Source of the DNA: Crossaster papposus
Lineage: Eukaryota > Echinodermata > Asteroidea > Velatida > Solasteridae
DNA: 64,000 nucleotides
NCBI GenBank assembly: GCA_037893245.1
Contig: JBAIAA010000888.1
Coordinates: 1-64,000, forward strand
Direction of reading: 5' to 3'
Numbering within the stretch: position 1 is the stretch's first letter; every line of letters starts with the position of its first letter. A program made the translations under genes and the position numbers. The notes below the pieces were generated by a model, which saw nothing but the letters and a program-made list of their open reading frames with translations, was not told the DNA's origin and did no database searches. Shown piece after piece: positions 59,346 to 64,000 of the stretch.

Positions 59346-61745
59346 ATGATGAGACGTTTGGCGAGAGCTCCGTCTGTCATAACCGAGGGAATTTGTACTC
59401 ACTCGGGACAGCCGGGAGCCTCGGGGGTTGATGCGGGAAACGCTGCGCCGTTCCCTAATTCTTCCCCCAGCCAGCACTCACAGCCACAATCAGCTGTGGG
59501 CGCTGCCGGTCCCACCGATCGGGCAGGGGAGTACCAGCTACGGTCTCCCCCCCCCGGCATCATCGGTGGGACGGCTAAACGTAAGGGTAGTTCCGGCAAG
59601 AGCCGCAAGGCGGACTCCGCTGTCGGAACCAAACCCAAGCCCGCGAAGGGGCGCGGGAATAAAAAGCCAGGGACCATTGTCACGGTCCCGCACGCTTTAC
59701 CCGCCCCGTCTCCGAGCTCGGGGCCGTCTATTGTGACGAGCCCACGCAGCTCGGTGGGCCATAACCCCCCGCGTCCCCCCAGCTCACTGGCAGTGTACGC
59801 CACAGAGTCACGGGGTGGACAGGCCTACGGGCCCCCGGGCTTGCTAGCCAAAAACGGGAAGGGGCGCGAGAATAAAAAGCCAGGGTCCATTGTCACGGTC
59901 CCGCACGCTTTACCCGCCTCTTTTCCGAGCTCGGGGCCGTCTGTTGTGACGAGCCCACGCAGCTCGGTGGGCCATAACCCCCCGCGCCCCCCCAGCTCAC
60001 TGGCGGTGTACGCCACAGAGTCACGGGGTGGACAGGCCTACGGGCCCCCGGGCTTGCTAACCGACCCCCGCCCTGTGGGGCTGGAGGCGCTGCCGCCCGG
60101 GCAGGGGTTTGGGGGTGTGGACCAGTCTTTCCCGGGGGCCCCCGGACTGCTGGCCGACCCCCACTCTGAAGGGCCGACCACCGCATCGGGTTTTACCCGG
60201 TGTTCGGGGGTCGTGGTCCCCCAGGAGTCATCCGATTTTTCGGAATCCTCCCGGCGGGTCCGCTCGAAACATAAGAAAGGGAAGTCTGGCCGGCGTTCCC
60301 GCCGCTCACCTTCCTCGTCCAGCTCGAGCAGCTCTTCGGGCCGCCGGGGAAAGCGTCGCCATGGCGACAACGTCTCCCGGACCGAGTTCCTTACGGCGTT
60401 CCAAACCATCTCGGCCTCACTGGCGGCCCTCTCTGCCCCCCAGCAGAGGGCCGCGGTGGACGGCCCAGTGGCACCGTTGGGATACGCTGCCCAGCCGTCT
60501 GTTATCGGTCACGGTTGGGTGGCTCAAGTACAAAGGGACGCACCGCACACAGTCAGCCGTGCGCCGCCGTCCCCACCGGCCCTCAGCCTGCATCCATCGA
60601 TGTCCCTTGTGCCTGAGGATACGGCCCAGCCACCGGACCGTGACATGGCGCTGCCTGCCCCGCCACAGGGGCCGGCCAGCTCACCGTCTCAGGGGTCAAC
60701 TCGGCCCATGCCTTCGGGGGGCTCGGCCTCAGATGATGAGGTCGTCCATATGCAGCGCCTTTCCATCGCGGAAACGGAGCTGCGTCTGGTCCAGCGTGAC
60801 ATGTGTCGCGTGCTTCAACTGCCCCTTGTGGAGCCAGCACCGAAGCCCGACCATAGGTCGTTCAAGCGGCGCACTGGGCCGGCGGTGAGCTCGGAGAAAA
60901 TTTTTCCCGTCCTCCCGCTGGACCAGGTGTGCGTTGAACATATGGGAAAGATCATGAAAGCAGACAAATGGTCCGCCGTCACCCGCCGGACCAAGGACTA
61001 CTACCAGTTCCCGCCGGCGGATTATGAAAACTTTTTCGCCGTGCCTACTGTCCCCGATGCGGCGAAGGACAAGCTCGCCGCTGATGCGGGTGCTGCAACA
61101 GGGAAACGCATCTTCTCAGACAAGGTCCGAGAGAAGTTTGAGGAGACGTTGCGTAAATCTGACACCGCCTCCCGCTTCGGTATGCGCTCCACCTCGTTCC
61201 TGCTACTCCTTTCGGAGTATTTGGTCTCGGGGTTGGATGAGGAGGGAGGCGTCCCAGCTGACATGCTGCAGGCTGCTTTCCACTGCTTGGACCAGGGTTT
61301 GCGTGTGGTCCTCGACCAATTTACACGCATCTCCACCCTGATGACATCGGCCCGTCGCGGGAATGTGCTGGACTCAATGTTCCTGCCCTCCCCTGCGGCG
61401 CGCAGACGATTTGAAGAGCTCCCACTCGCTGGCATGGATCTCTTCGCAGGCCGGTTCGAAGAGTTGATGCAGGCTGAGGCCAAGCGTTTGAAGATGACAG
61501 AGAAAATCAATCTCAAGAAACCTTCAACCGCGAAGCCTCCCTCCCAGCCTAAGAAAGCGTCGTTCACCATCCCCCGACGCAGACCTGTGAAGGCAAACAG
61601 AGGGAGTTTTCGTGGCCGTGCCGACAACCTGTCGGGTGTGCGGCCCGCCCATCCCCAGCATCAACCATTCTCTGGCCAGCAAAGACAAGCCGGTCGCGGT
61701 TTCCGTGCGCCTGCCCCCCGCTATCCCGGGGGTTGGCGCAAGTGA
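59346..61745 (+). CDS. gag: DIRS-like element 2, gag protein
   Basis: Start at ATG 59346 (MMRRLARAPSV); 799 residues and no stop. The N-terminal 300 residues are disordered, Pro/Ser/Gly-rich, and hold two tandem near-identical segments of about 70 residues, each with KKPG.IVTVPHALPA and ESRGGQAYGPPGLL (about 59640-59850 and 59862-60060). A basic/serine tract follows (SKHKKGKSGRRSRRS, then a Ser run). The C-terminal half is helical and probably the capsid-like core (KIMKADKWSAVTRRTKDYY, LLLLSEYLVSGLDEE), ending in an RG-rich tail. It sits in AMN intron 2 in the same orientation as the gene. It is far more GC-rich than DIRS-like element 1, so the two belong to different families. Confidence 0.85.
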   Translation: MMRRLARAPSVITEGICTHSGQPGASGVDAGNAAPFPNSSPSQHSQPQSAVGAAGPTDRAGEYQLRSPPPGIIGGTAKRKGSSGKSRKADSAVGTKPKPAKGRGNKKPGTIVTVPHALPAPSPSSGPSIVTSPRSSVGHNPPRPPSSLAVYATESRGGQAYGPPGLLAKNGKGRENKKPGSIVTVPHALPASFPSSGPSVVTSPRSSVGHNPPRPPSSLAVYATESRGGQAYGPPGLLTDPRPVGLEALPPGQGFGGVDQSFPGAPGLLADPHSEGPTTASGFTRCSGVVVPQESSDFSESSRRVRSKHKKGKSGRRSRRSPSSSSSSSSSGRRGKRRHGDNVSRTEFLTAFQTISASLAALSAPQQRAAVDGPVAPLGYAAQPSVIGHGWVAQVQRDAPHTVSRAPPSPPALSLHPSMSLVPEDTAQPPDRDMALPAPPQGPASSPSQGSTRPMPSGGSASDDEVVHMQRLSIAETELRLVQRDMCRVLQLPLVEPAPKPDHRSFKRRTGPAVSSEKIFPVLPLDQVCVEHMGKIMKADKWSAVTRRTKDYYQFPPADYENFFAVPTVPDAAKDKLAADAGAATGKRIFSDKVREKFEETLRKSDTASRFGMRSTSFLLLLSEYLVSGLDEEGGVPADMLQAAFHCLDQGLRVVLDQFTRISTLMTSARRGNVLDSMFLPSPAARRRFEELPLAGMDLFAGRFEELMQAEAKRLKMTEKINLKKPSTAKPPSQPKKASFTIPRRRPVKANRGSFRGRADNLSGVRPAHPQHQPFSGQQRQAGRGFRAPAPRYPGGWRK

Positions 61746-63816
61746 CTCTGTAGACTGGTGGCGGCCTCCCACCCTTGGACCCGTGGGGGGCCGTCTGCAC
61801 GACTTCATCGGGTCCTGGACTCGCGTCACGTCCGACCGGTGGGTGCTCGAGACTATAGATCGCGGCTACGCGCTCGAGTTCACGAGCACCCCCCCGTCGG
61901 ACATGGTGGTTCGGCCTACACCAATCCCGACCGACCCGGCTCAACGTGCGTCCCTCGAGGGGGAGATCTCCTCCCTCCTCGAAAAGGGCGCAGTGCGGGT
62001 CCTTCCCGCCCAGCGGGCGCAGTCGGGGTTTATGTCGACGTTCTTCTTGGTCCCCAAGAAGGACGCCGGCTTATGGCGCCCAATTCTCAACCTCAAGCGG
62101 CTGAACAAATTCATCCGCCCCAGGCGCTTCCGGATGGAGACACTCGGAACCATCCTCGAGTCCCTCCAACCGGGAGCATGGGCGGCCAGCCTCGATCTGA
62201 AGGACGCATACTTGCATGTCCCTGTCAGACGGGAGCACTGGGAATTCCTGCGGTTCCAATACGACGGGACACGCTACGAATTCACAGTGCTCCCCTTCGG
62301 CCTCTCGACCTCCCCTCGGGTATTCACCCGGGTGGCTCGGGCGGTCGGGGCGGCGCTGCGGAAACAAGGGGTCTCGGTCTTTATGTACCTCGACGACTGG
62401 CTCGTGGTGGGCCAGTCGCGGCACTCAGCAGCGGGGGCGCTTCAACACACCTTGCGCCTGGCGGCCGACCTCGGTTTTTTGATAAATCCCGAGAAGTCGC
62501 ACCCGTTGCCAACCCAGTCCCCCACCTTCTTAGGCGCGGCCCTCGGTCTCCGATCGAGGCTGGCACGCCCTACAGAGGAACGCCTGCTGAATGTTCAGCA
62601 GTGCGTCTCTCTTTTTCTACCGGCCGAGACGGCCCCGGCACGGGCCTGGCTCAGGCTGCTGGGCCTGATGGCCAGCCTGGTGGATTTGGTCAGCTATTGC
62701 AGGCTGCGAATGCGGCCAATCCAGCTGCACCTACTCATGTTTTACCGGCCCAGCCGACACGACATCAGTCATCCCGTGCCAGTCACGGCCTGGCTGGTCC
62801 CTCACCTGCGGTGGTGGCTGGTCCGGGCCAACCTGATGGGGGGCAAGGCTTTTCGCAGGCCCCGCCCATCCCTGACGGTCACGACCGATGCATCCCTTTC
62901 CGGTTGGGGGGCCACCCTCCACCCCCGCCAGGCGGCGGGCTGTTGGGGCCCCGAGCATCGCTCGTCCCATATAAACGTCCTCGAGCTGTTGGCCGTGACC
63001 AATGCCTTGGAACAGTTTCAGTCCCTAGTATCGGGACGGGCGGTGCAGATCCGGTGCGACAACACCACGGTGGTCTCGTACATCAACCGCCAGGGGGGCA
63101 CCCACTCCCCCCGGCTTTGCGCGCACACGTGGGAGCTTTTCCACTGGTGCATGCAAAACGAGGTCGACCTCTCGGCAATGTACCTTCCCGGCGACGAGAA
63201 CGTGGAGGCGGACGCCCTATCCAGGGGGTGGATCCGCCCCACGGAGTGGACCATCCGGCCACAGATCGTTCAGTCGCTGTTCCTACTGATCGACCGGCCA
63301 CATGTGGACCTGTTCGCCTCACGATTCAACCACCAGCTCCCCACCTATTGCACAAGGGCTCACGACCCGAACGCATGGCGGACGGATGCCCTGTCGTTCC
63401 GGTGGGACGGGTTACTAGCGTACGCTTTTCCCCCGTTCTCGCTGGTCCCTCGGGTTCTCGCAAAGCTGGAGGAGGAGGACTGCAAAGTCCTCCTCATCGC
63501 CCCATTTTGGCCTCGTCAGCCGTGGTTCACGCGGCTGATCAGGCTGCTGGTCCACCGCCCGGTGGTCTTGCCCCGACAGGCGGATGTCCTCCTCCAGCCG
63601 GGATCGGGTTTTCTTCACCCAGCTCCTCAGGATCTACACCTGACGTGCTGGGTGTTGTCACTCAATCCCTCCGCGCGGCAGGCCTTTCTGAGCGAGCTGC
63701 GTCAATCGCAGCCCGCAGTCGAAGGGCCTCCACGCGGCGGGTGTACGACAGCCGACTACGCCACTTTTTTAGATGGTGCAGACGGCGGCCTGTTCGTCCC
63801 ACCGATTCATCTCTAG
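61612..63816 (+). CDS. pol: DIRS-like element 2, reverse transcriptase / RNase H / methyltransferase-like
   Basis: Open without stops for 734 codons. It overlaps gag by 134 bases in the +1 frame and has no clear ATG at its start, so translation by frameshift or reinitiation is expected. RT motifs: FFLVPKKDAGLWRPILNLKR, ASLDLKDAYLHVPV, VLPFGLSTSPRVF and YLDD (about 62385-62396). RNase H: VTTDASLSGWGATL, NVLELLAVTNAL, IRCDNTTVVSYINRQGG, then VEADALSRG. The DIRS C-terminal region follows with VDLFASRFNHQLPTY, WRTDALSF and FPPFSLVPRVL. All catalytic residues are intact, so this copy could be functional. Confidence 0.9.
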   Translation: MAVPTTCRVCGPPIPSINHSLASKDKPVAVSVRLPPAIPGVGASDSVDWWRPPTLGPVGGRLHDFIGSWTRVTSDRWVLETIDRGYALEFTSTPPSDMVVRPTPIPTDPAQRASLEGEISSLLEKGAVRVLPAQRAQSGFMSTFFLVPKKDAGLWRPILNLKRLNKFIRPRRFRMETLGTILESLQPGAWAASLDLKDAYLHVPVRREHWEFLRFQYDGTRYEFTVLPFGLSTSPRVFTRVARAVGAALRKQGVSVFMYLDDWLVVGQSRHSAAGALQHTLRLAADLGFLINPEKSHPLPTQSPTFLGAALGLRSRLARPTEERLLNVQQCVSLFLPAETAPARAWLRLLGLMASLVDLVSYCRLRMRPIQLHLLMFYRPSRHDISHPVPVTAWLVPHLRWWLVRANLMGGKAFRRPRPSLTVTTDASLSGWGATLHPRQAAGCWGPEHRSSHINVLELLAVTNALEQFQSLVSGRAVQIRCDNTTVVSYINRQGGTHSPRLCAHTWELFHWCMQNEVDLSAMYLPGDENVEADALSRGWIRPTEWTIRPQIVQSLFLLIDRPHVDLFASRFNHQLPTYCTRAHDPNAWRTDALSFRWDGLLAYAFPPFSLVPRVLAKLEEEDCKVLLIAPFWPRQPWFTRLIRLLVHRPVVLPRQADVLLQPGSGFLHPAPQDLHLTCWVLSLNPSARQAFLSELRQSQPAVEGPPRGGCTTADYATFLDGADGGLFVPPIHL

Positions 63817-64000
63817 GGGATGTGGCCGACTTCCTTGTCTATCTATTCGAGAGCGAGCTCTCGATCGGCACGGTAAGGAATTACCGGTCGGCAATTGGAG
63901 CGGTCCACAAGGGTTTCCCTGATGGTACCTCCGTGTCGGACAACCCGGCCCTCAGCCAACTCCTGAAGGGCATGTTTGTCGCTCGACCCCCCACGCGTCG
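63621..64000 (+). CDS. DIRS-like element 2, tyrosine recombinase, N-terminal part (cut by window end)
   Basis: In a third frame overlapping the end of pol, the sequence reads GLSERAASIAARSRRASTRR, VYDSRLRHFFRWC, a DVADFLVYLFESELSIGT block and YRSAIGAVHKGF, the N-terminal core-binding domain of DIRS recombinases (compare YRSAISSAHSFI in element 1). The start codon is not determined and the catalytic domain lies beyond 64000. Confidence 0.8.

Overview
This window comes from an animal nuclear genome. The genes have introns, and the sequence is packed with metazoan transposon families: Penelope-like, DIRS-like, BEL/Pao, Gypsy, a non-LTR LINE, hAT-type and TTAA-specific DNA elements and a tRNA-derived SINE. 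The only host gene I recognise is amnionless (AMN), on the plus strand. Its signal-peptide exon is at 50971-51004 and its second exon at 57978-58093, joined by a roughly 7 kb intron. AMN together with this repeat mix suggests a marine invertebrate (echinoderm, hemichordate, cephalochordate or mollusc). The sequence alone does not settle which.

Layout. 1-1050: no gene seen. 1051-5417: a decayed Penelope-like retroelement inside inverted repeats built from about 150-bp units. 6005-8740 (with a stub near 12200): an array of an about 87-bp satellite, interrupted by two TTAA-flanked non-autonomous elements and by a tRNA-SINE that a 3-kb hAT-type element has split in two. 12226-12675: a LINE 3' end. 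16862-18043: direct repeats around a foldback element. 19016-21019: a GC-rich gene for a basic protein, split by an 800-bp element with 9-bp target duplications, followed by a 1.5-kb structure with 254-bp near-perfect inverted arms. 23590-28044: a nearly complete DIRS-like element with a candidate -1 frameshift site. 28485-29666: three long hairpins. 30562-46127: a decayed Gypsy pol gene split by a BEL/Pao element present as an exact tandem dimer (LTR-body-LTR-body-LTR) inside a single 5-bp target duplication. 46140-50560: foldbacks, a 9-bp minisatellite, a 390-bp tandem repeat and another TTAA element. 50971-64000: the AMN 5' end, with a RAG1-N-terminus-like zinc-domain fragment in intron 1 and a second, GC-rich DIRS-like element in intron 2 that runs off the window.

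Most of the content is selfish DNA, and insertions repeatedly sit inside older insertions. Their target duplications give relative ages: BEL is younger than Gypsy, hAT is younger than the SINE, and the SINE is younger than the satellite. The least explained parts are the split basic-protein gene with its inverted-repeat neighbour (19.0-22.6 kb) and the RAG1-like fragment (52.5-53.0 kb).
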